Below the pieces are notes generated by a model. The model saw only the letters and a program-made list of their open reading frames with translations, was not told the DNA's origin and did no database searches. This document shows positions 51,916-60,707 of a stretch of 64,000 nucleotides of DNA, in pieces. Position 1 is the first letter of the stretch; each line of letters opens with the position of its first letter. A program made the position numbers and the translations under genes. The stretch is from Polynucleobacter duraquae. GTDB lineage: Bacteria; Pseudomonadota; Gammaproteobacteria; Burkholderiales; Burkholderiaceae. Location of the stretch: contig NZ_CP007501.1 of assembly GCF_000973625.1 (NCBI RefSeq), forward strand, positions 1,178,001 through 1,242,000. The letters run 5' to 3'.

Positions 51916-52773
51916 TTAGGCCAATTGATACCAATTTCGAATCACGACCCAGGCCTCATCGGCAGTTTCCACAAAATGGATTAAATCCATATCCGCTTGA
52001 TCTATTACGCCATGATCCAGCATCTGCTTGAAGTTGATCACCTCCAGCCAAAATGCCTTTCCAACCAAGATGATTGGGAAACGTTCCACTTTTTTGGTTT
52101 GCATCAAAGTGAGCACTTCAAAAAGCTCATCAAAGGAACCAAAGCCGCCTGGGTAGGCCACAATCGCCCTTGCCCTGAGCATGAAATGCATTTTACGAAT
52201 CGCAAAATAATGAAAGCGAAAGCTCAAGCCCGGGGTAAGGTAGGGATTGGGATACTGCTCTCTTGGCAGGCTGATATTAAAACCAATGCTCTTATCCCCA
52301 GCTTCAAATGCACCACGATTAGCGGCCTCCATAATTCCGGGGCCTCCACCAGTGGCAATGTGAAGTTTGTTCCGATCCTCGGATTGAGTTGCGTTGTAGC
52401 TTGCAACAATGGACCCAAACTCTCTAGCTGAATCGTAATACTTGCAGTGCAGTAAAGCGCGTTTGGCTTCAGCTATCGTCTCTGGGGTATTGGCCTGTTT
52501 TTCCAGATCTTGAGCTTTATCACAAGATATAAAACGGGTGGATCCAAAAACGGTAATCGTATGCTTAATACCTTGCTCATGCAATAAGATCTCTGGTTTG
52601 AGTAATTCCAATTGAAAGCGCAATCCTAAAGTTTCTCGACGCGCCAAAAATGCTTGGTCATCAAACGCAAATTGATAGGAGTCTTTAGAGCTGTCTTCTG
52701 CCAACTGGCTTTTTTGAAGATTCAAAAAATCAGTAATTGTTTGAGCGTTATTTACAGGGAGTCTTGGACTCAT
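51916..52773 (-). CDS. LOG family protein (cytokinin riboside 5'-monophosphate phosphoribohydrolase-like)
   Basis: A 285-residue Rossmann-type protein with a long N-terminal extension. ITVFGSTRFI and the central ATGGGPGIMEAANRGAFEAG and AYPGGFGSFDELFEVLTLMQTKK correspond to the LOG nucleotide-binding motif GG-x-GT-x-x-E, with Ser for Thr and Asp/Glu slightly shifted. Such proteins hydrolyse nucleoside 5'-monophosphates or serve in nucleotide pyrophosphohydrolase roles (PpnN). The length is above the usual ~190, more like PpnN-type. Single gene. Confidence 0.87.
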   Translation of the reverse strand: MSPRLPVNNAQTITDFLNLQKSQLAEDSSKDSYQFAFDDQAFLARRETLGLRFQLELLKPEILLHEQGIKHTITVFGSTRFISCDKAQDLEKQANTPETIAEAKRALLHCKYYDSAREFGSIVASYNATQSEDRNKLHIATGGGPGIMEAANRGAFEAGDKSIGFNISLPREQYPNPYLTPGLSFRFHYFAIRKMHFMLRARAIVAYPGGFGSFDELFEVLTLMQTKKVERFPIILVGKAFWLEVINFKQMLDHGVIDQADMDLIHFVETADEAWVVIRNWYQLA

Positions 52774-52981
52774 ATGGGCACCTTTATTCCAAGCTTTAAC
52801 AATGATCCATCTTGAATCCTGAACATGATTCTTGCGCTGATGCGCCCAAGAAACATTGCTTCAGAATTAGTATTACTACCTAGAATATTGCATTAATTTC
52901 GCATCTAGGGCTTATTCGGATTTACCAGAAGCGCTTCAGGCATTAATATATGTTCATATTAACCAAACCGAAGGAAATGCA

Positions 52982-53194
52982 ATGAGCAACCGTTCAATCA
53001 TCATCATGGTACTAGTATTAATCTCTGCTACAGCCTATTTACTCATCAAAGGCGACGGCGACATTGATATGGGTGGCGAGAAGCATGGTGCTGAAGCTGC
53101 TCACATGGAACAGGCTAAGAAAGATGCTCCTGCAGCTCCTGCAGCAGCTCCAGTTGCTCCTGCAGCCGCTCCAGCAGCTGATGTAAAGAAATAA
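52982..53194 (+). CDS. small membrane protein with Ala/Pro-rich tail
   Basis: A 70-residue protein with one membrane segment (SIIIMVLVLISATAYLLI, about residues 5-22), an acidic/Gly spacer (KGDGDIDMGGEKHGAEAAH) and an Ala/Pro repeat tail (APAAPAAAPVAPAAAPAADVKK). GGAAATGCA precedes the ATG. The tail would extend into the periplasm if the membrane segment is uncleaved. No family recognised. Confidence 0.7.
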   Translation: MSNRSIIIMVLVLISATAYLLIKGDGDIDMGGEKHGAEAAHMEQAKKDAPAAPAAAPVAPAAAPAADVKK

Positions 53195-53213
53195 TCTCTT
53201 CTTGAGATAAATA

Positions 53214-53239
53214 AGCCGCGGTTCGCCGCGGTTTTTTTA
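53214..53239 (+). terminator. strong intrinsic terminator
   Basis: CCGCGG-TTCG-CCGCGG followed by TTTTTTT: short GC stem with a UUCG loop and perfect T run, downstream of the small Ala/Pro-rich protein gene. Confidence 0.95.
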
Positions 53240-53298
53240 TGCCATTTTCTGTATCGCCGCCATTAAATTAAAAGGTTATTTGTAGATGCTCTGGAGTA

Positions 53299-54252
53299 AT
53301 GGCATTACTCCACCCCAACTCTTCACGCATACTCTGCTATGAAGCCGCTCATCAGAGCGATACTATGGATATGACACCCCCTAGAGAACTGAAATCTCTC
53401 GAACTCATCACTCGGCTTAAGCGAGCACCCTCAGAACATAAAGGGAGTGCGGGTAAGGTGCTACTCGTTGGCGGTGCGCCGGGTATGGCTGGAGCTCTCA
53501 TGTTGTCGGGTAAGGCTGCACTTCATCTAGGGGCGGGTTGGACTATTCTAGAAATGCTAGATCCCACATCTGCTCATGCACTACCGGAACAAGCCGAGCT
53601 CATGGTCCGCCTTGCCAGCTTTAATGCCCGAGTTCAATTAGAAACTACCGCACCAGATGTTATTGCGATTGGGCCAGGCCTTGGTTTTTCTGCACTAGCT
53701 AAAGATTGGTTAATAGCCTCACTATGTTTTCCAAAAGTGCCCCTTGTGATTGACGCCGATGCACTCAATTTGATTGCCGATAACCCAGAATTTTTAGATC
53801 TCCTCAAGCAGCGTAATACAGCATTTCCAGGCATGACCGTACTTACTCCACATCCCGGGGAGGCAGCACATCTTCTTAACATCACTGCAGCCGCGATACA
53901 AGCAAATCGCACTGCAGCTCTCTCTGATTTAGTCAAACTCACTAATTCTATTGTTGTTCTCAAAGGTCAACATACGCTAGTTGCTTCGCCTCTTCACCCA
54001 GTAGAGCAGTGCTCTCAAGGCAACCCCGGTATGGCCATTGGTGGCATGGGCGATGTCTTAACCGGCACTATCGCAGCCCTTGCAGCCCAAGGCATCCGCC
54101 ATAATCTGGATCTGTGGGAGTCTAGCTGTATTGGGATACAACTACACGCTACTGCAGCCGATAGTTTGGTAGCGCAGCAAATTGGCCCCATTGGACTTAC
54201 TCCATCAGAGCTTATTTTGGAGATGCGGAATCTACTCAACAAGCTGTTATAA
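53299..54252 (+). CDS. nnrD: ADP-dependent NAD(P)H-hydrate dehydratase (NnrD)
   Basis: A ribokinase-like protein: HKGSAGKVLLVGGAPGMAGALMLSGKAALHLGAGW, IGPGLG, DADALNLIA, LTPHPGEAAHLL, VLKGQHT and GNPGMAIGGMGDVLTGTIAALAAQG are the YjeF-C signatures. It repairs hydrated NADH and NADPH. The epimerase (NnrE/YjeF-N) domain is missing, so that activity must be elsewhere. ATG 53299 is used; the family homology starts near residue 35, so MTPPREL at 53371 is a good alternative start. Confidence 0.92.
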   Translation: MALLHPNSSRILCYEAAHQSDTMDMTPPRELKSLELITRLKRAPSEHKGSAGKVLLVGGAPGMAGALMLSGKAALHLGAGWTILEMLDPTSAHALPEQAELMVRLASFNARVQLETTAPDVIAIGPGLGFSALAKDWLIASLCFPKVPLVIDADALNLIADNPEFLDLLKQRNTAFPGMTVLTPHPGEAAHLLNITAAAIQANRTAALSDLVKLTNSIVVLKGQHTLVASPLHPVEQCSQGNPGMAIGGMGDVLTGTIAALAAQGIRHNLDLWESSCIGIQLHATAADSLVAQQIGPIGLTPSELILEMRNLLNKLL

Positions 54253-54258
54253 AACACC

Positions 54259-55239
54259 ATGCAATCAGTCAGTGAAATTCTTCATCATCGCCGTTACCTC
54301 TACGGCCTCTTAATGGCCGGACTCGGCTCCATTCTGTTTTCCGGTAAGGCCATTCTGATTAAACTTGCTTTTGGCTACGGTGCAAATGCTGAGACCCTGA
54401 TTGCTTTAAGGATGCTGATAGCGCTTCCACTTTTTTGGGGAATTTATTGGTGGCAAGCGCATAGGCAAGTCATGAGTCCACTGACATTGAAAGATCAAAT
54501 CAAGATATTTTCCCTAGGCTTTATGGGCTACTTTCTTTCCAGCTATCTTGATTTTTTAGGCCTGCAATACATTTCCGTTGGACTAGAACGTATTGTGCTT
54601 TACCTTACGCCCACGATCGTGTTATTAATTTCTTATTTTGTACTAAACAAAGCCATTAGTCGCTTACAGTGGTATGCATTAGCAGTGGGCTACCTTGGCG
54701 TGATCGTCGTATTTATCCAAGATGCTAGCTCGACAGGATCAATGGCATTGCTCGGCATGCTACTGGTCTTTGCTAGCGCGTGCTCATATGCGATCTATAT
54801 GATTGGTTCCGGAGAAATGGTCAGACGTGTCGGTAGCGTTCGCTTAGTTGTCTATGCAAGTTCTGCATCAGCATTCATGAGCGTCATTCAAATTTTGATT
54901 TATGATCCAGCTGCTGTTTTTGTACAGGCACCGCAAATTTATTGGCTCAGCCTACTCAATGCAAGTCTATGCACAGTCATTCCGATGTTGTTAATTATGA
55001 TTGCCATTAATCGCATCGGCTCGCCCCTCGTTGCCCAAGCTGGAATACTGGGCCCGGTCTCTACCCTATTTATGGGCTGGATCGTATTGTCTGAACCAAT
55101 TACTTGGCTTCAAATAGGCGGGATGGGTTTGGTGATGGGGGCGATGTGGTTGCTAGTGCGCAACGATGCGCCGAACAAACAACAGGATCCGAACAATACA
55201 AAACCTATAGATCCTGAGGGAGCCAACCCCCTAAGTTAG
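54259..55239 (+). CDS. EamA/DMT superfamily transporter
   Basis: A 326-residue protein with ten hydrophobic segments in two EamA halves (LMAGLGSILFSGKAILIKLAFGYGANAETLIALRMLIALPLFWGIYW and LLGMLLVFASACSYAIYMIGSGEMVRRVGSVRLVVYASS). A short hydrophilic tail follows. It is 6 bp downstream of nnrD, so it may be co-transcribed. Transports small metabolites; substrate unknown. Confidence 0.92.
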   Translation: MQSVSEILHHRRYLYGLLMAGLGSILFSGKAILIKLAFGYGANAETLIALRMLIALPLFWGIYWWQAHRQVMSPLTLKDQIKIFSLGFMGYFLSSYLDFLGLQYISVGLERIVLYLTPTIVLLISYFVLNKAISRLQWYALAVGYLGVIVVFIQDASSTGSMALLGMLLVFASACSYAIYMIGSGEMVRRVGSVRLVVYASSASAFMSVIQILIYDPAAVFVQAPQIYWLSLLNASLCTVIPMLLIMIAINRIGSPLVAQAGILGPVSTLFMGWIVLSEPITWLQIGGMGLVMGAMWLLVRNDAPNKQQDPNNTKPIDPEGANPLS

Positions 55240-55247
55240 TTGCTAAT

Positions 55248-55514
55248 TTATTGCTGGGGAGCCGCAGGCTCTTGGGATGATTTTACTTTCTTCTTAGATT
55301 TTTTCTTTGCCTTCTTCTCCGCCTTTTTATCTTTCTTCGATTTCTTGGCAGTCTTCTTTGTCACTTTTTCTGGCTGGGTATCAGGCGTCACTGCAGGAGC
55401 TGCTACGGGTGCTCCCGCTGGGGCTGGATCCGCTGCCATTACAGTCAATGGTGATAAACCAATAGAGGCAGAAATCATGGTGACTAAGATGAGTTTTGCG
55501 AAAGGGGTGTTCAT
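55248..55514 (-). CDS. exported lysine-rich small protein
   Basis: From ATG 55514 a signal peptide MNTPFAKLILVTMISASIGLSPLTVMA is followed by an Ala/Pro-rich part (ADPAPAGAPVAAPAVTPDTQPEK) and a strongly basic tail (KKTAKKSKKDKKAEKKAKKKSKKK). About 88 residues. It would be exported; the basic tail may bind anionic envelope or nucleic-acid components. No family recognised. A longer frame from 55556 has no support. Confidence 0.6.
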   Translation of the reverse strand: MNTPFAKLILVTMISASIGLSPLTVMAADPAPAGAPVAAPAVTPDTQPEKVTKKTAKKSKKDKKAEKKAKKKSKKKVKSSQEPAAPQQ

Positions 55515-55563
55515 TTGGGGGTCCGATAGGCTCATGGATGACTCAATGATACTCAATTAAAAA

Positions 55564-55586
55564 GCCGTCCTAAGACGGCCTTTTGT
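55564..55586 (-). terminator. intrinsic terminator of the class V aminotransferase gene
   Basis: GCCGTC-CTAA-GACGGC with A runs on the left and T runs on the right gives termination on both strands; read on the minus strand it ends the aminotransferase gene. Confidence 0.85.
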
Positions 55587-55605
55587 AGAAACAAATTCAA
55601 GCTAC

Positions 55606-56754
55606 TTAAGCTGGCTGAGCTTCAGTCTCGGTAATTTTTTCTAGTGCTGTTGCAAGATGATCTACTGTGCGGTCAACATGAGCCAACTTCTCTAGGCCAA
55701 ATAAACCGAGGCGGAATGTACGGAAGTCTAGACGTTCATCACACTGCAAGGGTACGCCAGCTGCTGTTTGCATGCCAAGAGCAATAAACTTTTTACCTGA
55801 CTGAATATCCGGATCCTTGGTGTAGCTCACTACTACACCAGGAGACTGAAAGCCTTTGGCTGCAACCGAGTTATAGCCATTGGATACCAATAAGGCGCGA
55901 ACCTTATCACCCAACTCTAGTTGCTTCGCTTTGAGTGCAGCAAAACCTAAAGACTGAGTTTCTTTCATCACGTTGCGCAAGATTTTGAGGGCATCAGTTG
56001 GCATAGTAGTGTGATACACGTGACCACCCTTTTCATAGGCTTCCATAATTTGAAGCCACTTCTTCAGATCCATTGAGAAGCTAGTACTTTGAGTTGATTC
56101 AATGCGCTCGCGTGCTCTATCACTCATAGCCACCATTGCACAGCAAGGTGAACTACTCCAACCTTTTTGAGGGGCAGTGATTAACAAGTCGATATTGCAA
56201 GCCTTCATATCTACCCAAGTTGCGCCTGATGCGATGCAATCGAGTACAAATAAACCATTAACAGAACGGACTGCTTCACCCACTGCCTTGAGATAGTCAT
56301 CCGGCAAAATAATGCCTGCAGAAGTTTCTACGTGAGGAGCGAAAACAACTGCTGGCTTTTCCTTTTTAATAAAAGCCACTACTTCTTCGATCGGCGCAGG
56401 GGCAAATACACCTTGCGTAGCATCTTCCAATTGCCTACCTTTAATAACGGTAATGTCTTTGGTGATATTGGCTAAATCAAAAATCTGAGTCCAGCGATAG
56501 CTAAACCAACCGTTGCGCAAAATAAGACATTTTTCGTTATTGGCAAATTGACGAGCAACGGCTTCCATACCAAAAGTGCCGCTACCCGGAACGATCACTG
56601 CAGAACTTGCGTTGTAAGCATCTTTCAGGACGCTAGAAATATCCACGATGACTTTTTTGAATTCTTCAGACATGTGATTGAGCGAGCGGTCGGTGTAAAC
56701 AACCGAGAACTCTAAGAGACCGTCTGGATCAACATTCGGGAGCAAGCCTGGCAT
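55606..56754 (-). CDS. class V aminotransferase (alanine-glyoxylate/serine-pyruvate type)
   Basis: A 382-residue PLP enzyme. GSGTFGMEAVARQF, FAPHVETSAGIILPDDYLKAVGEAVRS, VLDCIASGATWVDMKACNIDLLITAPQKGWSSSPC (PLP Lys in PQKGW) and a C-terminal FRLGLFGLEKL match the alanine-glyoxylate/serine-pyruvate aminotransferase group. It interconverts amino and keto acids in the cytoplasm, probably in glyoxylate or serine metabolism. Start MPGLLPNVDPDGLLEFS at 56754. No partner gene nearby. Confidence 0.92.
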   Translation of the reverse strand: MPGLLPNVDPDGLLEFSVVYTDRSLNHMSEEFKKVIVDISSVLKDAYNASSAVIVPGSGTFGMEAVARQFANNEKCLILRNGWFSYRWTQIFDLANITKDITVIKGRQLEDATQGVFAPAPIEEVVAFIKKEKPAVVFAPHVETSAGIILPDDYLKAVGEAVRSVNGLFVLDCIASGATWVDMKACNIDLLITAPQKGWSSSPCCAMVAMSDRARERIESTQSTSFSMDLKKWLQIMEAYEKGGHVYHTTMPTDALKILRNVMKETQSLGFAALKAKQLELGDKVRALLVSNGYNSVAAKGFQSPGVVVSYTKDPDIQSGKKFIALGMQTAAGVPLQCDERLDFRTFRLGLFGLEKLAHVDRTVDHLATALEKITETEAQPA

Positions 56755-56858
56755 AGTAATTTCCTAGTAAATCGTGTGATTAGCCCTAAATGATACTGAT
56801 TTAGTGCTATTTGGGTACTTGGCCTTTGAAAACGGCCTTTTTGAGTCAATCAAGGGGG

Positions 56859-57767
56859 TTAGGTGCTTTTCTGCCTTGCGGATGAAACCAGTATTCCGAC
56901 CACAATTAGGACGAAAGCTAAGCCATGGAAAAGCTGAGGTGGGTCCCCTAGGATGGCAGCAGACAGGAGCGCTGTAAATAAGGGTATGAGGTTGGCAAAA
57001 AATGCTGCCACCGTCGGTCCAGCACCATTCACCCCCAAACCCCAGCAGCGATAAGCAATTAAGGAGGGACCAATGGCCACAAATAAGATCAAAGCCCCAG
57101 TCCAGTAATTGAGATCAATAAAGGCATGCCCCGTAGCAATTTCCGCACCCTCAAACAACATCGTCCATAAGAATCCAATTAAGACCTGCGCCATCAAAAA
57201 CTCAGCCCAGGGCCACTGTCGCTCAGTACTTTTTCCCGGGCGGCTAATCATCCAGCTATAAAAGGCCCAGAGAATCGTGGCTAACATAATGAGTAAATCC
57301 CCCATTACGACTTCCATACTCAAGAGACTGGCAGGCTCACCCCGCGTGAGGACAACGGTAACGCCCACTAAGGAGACAACTGCACCCAAGAGCTGTAGCA
57401 GCTTCGGTCTCACTTGATAAAAGGCGGCGCCAATCAGTAGCATCCAGATTGGCATGCTCGCACCAATGAGGGTGACATTAATAGCCGTCGAGGTTTGCAA
57501 GGCGAGATACAAGAGCACGTTATAGCTACCCACCCCCAATAATCCCAAAACAAGGAAGCGACTCTTGTTTTGCCACAGGGCGCTACTTGGCTTTAGGATC
57601 CGCCAGCCAAGAGGCAGTAGCAGTAGAGCCGCCAGACCCCAGCGGACAGCACTGAGCGTGATCGGCGAAATGCTTCCTACTAGGACCCGTCCAGCAATTG
57701 CATTACCCGCCCAGAGGAGGGTCGCAAGCGATAAATAAAAGACAGTTGAGAGGGGTATTTGAGGCAT
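56859..57767 (-). CDS. EamA/DMT superfamily transporter
   Basis: A 302-residue ten-segment membrane protein: TLLWAGNAIAGRVLVGSISPITLSAVRWGLAALLLLPLG and the second half VMGDLLIMLATILWAFYSWMISR are EamA repeats. Ends with a short basic tail. Start ATG 57767. Substrate unknown. Divergent from the following FMN dehydrogenase gene. Confidence 0.92.
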   Translation of the reverse strand: MPQIPLSTVFYLSLATLLWAGNAIAGRVLVGSISPITLSAVRWGLAALLLLPLGWRILKPSSALWQNKSRFLVLGLLGVGSYNVLLYLALQTSTAINVTLIGASMPIWMLLIGAAFYQVRPKLLQLLGAVVSLVGVTVVLTRGEPASLLSMEVVMGDLLIMLATILWAFYSWMISRPGKSTERQWPWAEFLMAQVLIGFLWTMLFEGAEIATGHAFIDLNYWTGALILFVAIGPSLIAYRCWGLGVNGAGPTVAAFFANLIPLFTALLSAAILGDPPQLFHGLAFVLIVVGILVSSARQKST

Positions 57768-57913
57768 TCGGGGGGTTTAGGTGAATGAGAGGCTGTTTAG
57801 AGCCTCAAGAAGGGCTTTGCCTAGGCATTGTAGAAACAAATGCTCGGTATTGCTAAGATAGAGCTTAAATTAGCGTCAGACATCTGGCATTAGCAACACA
57901 CCGAGGGGTTTTA

Positions 57914-59059
57914 GTGACAATCATCACCAACATTGAAGATTTACGAGTTCTGCATCAGAAGCGCACCCCCAAGATGTTTTATGACTATGCAGACTCCGGG
58001 TCATGGACTGAATCCACCTACCGCGCGAATGAGTCAGATTTTCAGAAAATCAAACTGCGTCAACGCGTTGCCGTCAATATGGTTAACCGCACCACCAAAA
58101 CAACCATGGTCGGACAAGAGGTTGCTATGCCAGTCGCATTAGCGCCTACCGGACTCACTGGCATGCAGCATGCTGATGGTGAAATTCTGGCGGCCCGCGC
58201 TGCAGAAAAATTTGGCGTCCCCTTCTGCCTTTCTACGATGAGTATTTGCTCGATTGAAGATGTGGCAGAACGTACTACTAAACCATTTTGGTTTCAGCTT
58301 TATGTCATGAAAGACCGCGGCTTTATTGAGCGCCTGATTGAGCGTGCCAAAGCAGCCAAATGCTCTGCCCTCGTTCTCACTTTAGATTTACAGATTCTGG
58401 GACAACGCCATAAGGATTTAAAAAATGGTTTGTCTGCACCACCAAAGTTGACGATCGCCAACATCATTAACATGATGACTAAGCCCCGCTGGTGTATGGG
58501 CATGGCAATGACCCCCCGCAGAACCTTTCGCAATATTGTTGGTCACGCCACTGGTGTTGGCAATATGTCCTCCCTCTCCTCTTGGACTGCCGAGCAGTTT
58601 GACCCAGGTCTGAGCTGGGATGATGTGGAGTGGATTAAGGAACTTTGGGGTGGCAAGTTAATTATTAAAGGTATCTTGGATGAAGAGGATGCCCGCTTTG
58701 CTGCTAATTCCGGTGCAGATGCCCTCATCGTTTCCAATCATGGCGGCCGTCAATTAGATGGTGCGATCTCCAGCATCAAAGCATTGCCCGGAATTGTCGA
58801 TGCCGTTGGTAAAGATATTGAGGTCTGGATGGATGGCGGCATTCGTTCCGGACAAGATGTATTGAAAGCTTGGGCATTGGGAGCACGTGGCACATTAATT
58901 GGTCGCCCCTTCCTCTACGGTCTGGGTGCTATGGGCGAGGCCGGCGTCACAAAATGCTTGGAGCTTATCCATAATGAATTGGATATCACCATGGCATTTA
59001 CAGGTCACCGTGATATCCAAAATGTGACTAAAGATATTTTGTATCCAGGAACTTTTTAA
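57914..59059 (+). CDS. FMN-dependent alpha-hydroxyacid dehydrogenase (LldD-like)
   Basis: A 381-residue TIM-barrel flavoprotein. MFYDYADSGSWTE, ALAPTGLTGMQHADGEILAARAA, LQLYVMKDR-like WFQLYVMKDRGFIERL, LTLDLQILGQRHKDLKNG, KGILDEEDARFAANSGADALIVSNHGGRQLDG (catalytic His) and the C-terminal FMN-binding DGGIRSGQDVLKAWALGARGTLIGRPFLYGLGAMGE are present. It oxidises L-lactate or a similar 2-hydroxy acid. Start is GTG 57914, preceded by GGGGTTTTA. Substrate specificity not resolved. Confidence 0.93.
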   Translation: MTIITNIEDLRVLHQKRTPKMFYDYADSGSWTESTYRANESDFQKIKLRQRVAVNMVNRTTKTTMVGQEVAMPVALAPTGLTGMQHADGEILAARAAEKFGVPFCLSTMSICSIEDVAERTTKPFWFQLYVMKDRGFIERLIERAKAAKCSALVLTLDLQILGQRHKDLKNGLSAPPKLTIANIINMMTKPRWCMGMAMTPRRTFRNIVGHATGVGNMSSLSSWTAEQFDPGLSWDDVEWIKELWGGKLIIKGILDEEDARFAANSGADALIVSNHGGRQLDGAISSIKALPGIVDAVGKDIEVWMDGGIRSGQDVLKAWALGARGTLIGRPFLYGLGAMGEAGVTKCLELIHNELDITMAFTGHRDIQNVTKDILYPGTF

Positions 59060-59095
59060 TATTCCACACTTAGCCAACTCCAGAGGCATTAATAA

Positions 59096-59287
59096 ATGAA
59101 GCGTATTGTTGATGTATATAAAGATAGGGGTCGAGAGCTTGTGTGGACTTATGTCATTCACCTTGGCAATCTTGAATTTCACCCAGCTCAAATTGATTTT
59201 GAGCAAGAAGCGCTTCGACTTTCTCAACTTGATAAGCGTGGTACACCAAACGAGTTGAGTGCCAAAGCTAGACTTACCGTTCGATAA
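59096..59287 (+). CDS. small hypothetical protein (63 aa)
   Basis: Starts 37 bp after the dehydrogenase gene, same strand. MKRIVDVYKDRGRELVWTYVIHLGNLEFHPAQIDFEQEALRLSQLDKRG is soluble, charged and helical at its end (a pattern like FEQEALRLSQLD). No clear ribosome-binding site and no recognised family. Co-transcription with the dehydrogenase gene is likely by position. Confidence 0.5.
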   Translation: MKRIVDVYKDRGRELVWTYVIHLGNLEFHPAQIDFEQEALRLSQLDKRGTPNELSAKARLTVR

Positions 59288-59308
59288 TTTTTACCTTAGT
59301 TCCGAAAT

Positions 59309-59485
59309 ATGAAACCTTTAAGCAAAAAAGCTAAGATGGCAGTTGGATGGACAATCTTGATGACCGTCACTGGTACGGCCATGCTTCATCAATGGGAATT
59401 TTTTGCAATGGGATGTGCGTCCATTGCAATGCTGCTCGTTGCGAATCACTATGGCCTACTGAAAGATCCTGAAGATAAAAAATAA
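59309..59485 (+). CDS. small membrane protein (58 aa)
   Basis: ATG 59309 to TAA 59485. Basic start MKPLSKKAKMAVGW, then a hydrophobic segment (TILMTVTGTAMLH), a short loop and a second one (FFAMGCASIAMLLVAN), ending in a charged tail. Two-span small membrane proteins are common in this lineage, but the family is unknown. Ends at the terminator. Confidence 0.5.
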   Translation: MKPLSKKAKMAVGWTILMTVTGTAMLHQWEFFAMGCASIAMLLVANHYGLLKDPEDKK

Positions 59486-59515
59486 GGTCGCTATCTTTCG
59501 GCAGCGACCTTAATC
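59484..59515. terminator. bidirectional terminator
   Basis: AAGGTCGC and GCGACCTT (59484-59491 and 59504-59511) form an 8-bp stem with a 12-base loop; T-rich sequence follows. Shared by the convergent small membrane gene and NemA. Confidence 0.7.
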
Positions 59516-59528
59516 TATTTTCAGCGGA

Positions 59529-60629
59529 TTAGAGTGTTGGGTAATCTGTGTATCCGACTTCTGCCCCACCGTAAAAAGTTGCGCGGTTATAAGCATTCAG
59601 CGTTGCGCCCTGAGCAAAGCGCTCAGCCAAATCCGGATTAGAGATATACAAACGTCCATAGGCCACTGCATCTGCCAAGCCAGCCTCTAAAACAGCTTCA
59701 CCCATAGCCTGATCATATCCGCCGGCACTAATAAATTGACCCTGATAGGCTGCACGGAACATCTCTGAGGTAATAGGCGCTTCTACGTTAACTTGATCAT
59801 TGCCACCCGCGCTTGTGGAACGCGGTTCAATCATGTGAACATAAGACAAGTGATAGCCATTAAGTTTCTGCATCACTGCAGTAAACAAGGCAACTGGATC
59901 GCTGTCAGCCATATCATTAAAGCTACCGTATGGTGATAAGCGCACACCGATACGATCACTGGGGTACACCTTGGAAACAGATTCAATCACTTCGCCCAAT
60001 AAGCGCATGCGATTTTCAATTGAACCACCATAACCATCGGTGCGTTGATTGGTTTTATCTTGCAAAAACTGATCGAGTAAATAGCCATTCGCAGAATGAA
60101 TTTCTACACCGTCAAAACCTGCCGCCTTAGCATTAACAGCAGCTAGCTCAAAGTCTTTCAGAAGACGGGCAATGTCTTCGGCGGTCATCGCCTTAGGCGT
60201 TTCGTAATCGTGCAACTTCCAATCAGCACCATAAGTTTGGCCAGCAGGCGCAATGGCAGATGGAGCTTCAGGGATACCCTGCTCGGGATGTAAAGAAGAA
60301 TGGGAAATACGTCCAACATGCCACAACTGCGCAATCATCTTGCCACCTCTGGCATGTACCGCACTCACAATCTCTTTCCAGGCAGCTGTTTGCTCTGCAG
60401 AATAGATCCCAGGCGTTGCTGGATAGCCTTTACCAATAGCAGAAATTTGCGTTGCTTCGCTGATGATGAGGCCCGCACTTGCCCTTTGCTCATAGTAAGT
60501 TTTTGCGAGAGGATGTGGCACATCCCCATCAATGGCACGCATTCTGGTAAGCGGCGCCATCACAAGGTGATTCTTTAATTCAATCGCGCCAAGTTTGACG
60601 GGGGTAAACATGATTTCTTTTCCGGACAT
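59529..60629 (-). CDS. old yellow enzyme, NemA-like NADH:flavin oxidoreductase
   Basis: A 366-residue TIM-barrel flavoenzyme. ITPVKLGAIELKNHLVMAPLTRMRA, HVGRISHSSL, FDGVEIHSANGYLLDQFLQDKTNQRTDGYGGSIENRMRLLGEVIE and RLSPYGSFNDMAD with VAYGRLYISNPDLAERFAQGA are hallmark segments. It reduces electrophiles such as N-ethylmaleimide or nitro compounds. Start ATG 60629 or 60611 (MFTPVKLG); not decidable by eye. Next to oxyR, fitting a redox-stress role. Confidence 0.9.
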   Translation of the reverse strand: MSGKEIMFTPVKLGAIELKNHLVMAPLTRMRAIDGDVPHPLAKTYYEQRASAGLIISEATQISAIGKGYPATPGIYSAEQTAAWKEIVSAVHARGGKMIAQLWHVGRISHSSLHPEQGIPEAPSAIAPAGQTYGADWKLHDYETPKAMTAEDIARLLKDFELAAVNAKAAGFDGVEIHSANGYLLDQFLQDKTNQRTDGYGGSIENRMRLLGEVIESVSKVYPSDRIGVRLSPYGSFNDMADSDPVALFTAVMQKLNGYHLSYVHMIEPRSTSAGGNDQVNVEAPITSEMFRAAYQGQFISAGGYDQAMGEAVLEAGLADAVAYGRLYISNPDLAERFAQGATLNAYNRATFYGGAEVGYTDYPTL

Positions 60630-60707
60630 GAACTACTTTCTTTAAGGGTGAATACTTTAATGAATGCGCAACTGTAGCAGGGATATTCAAGTCCCGCCGA
60701 CGCCATA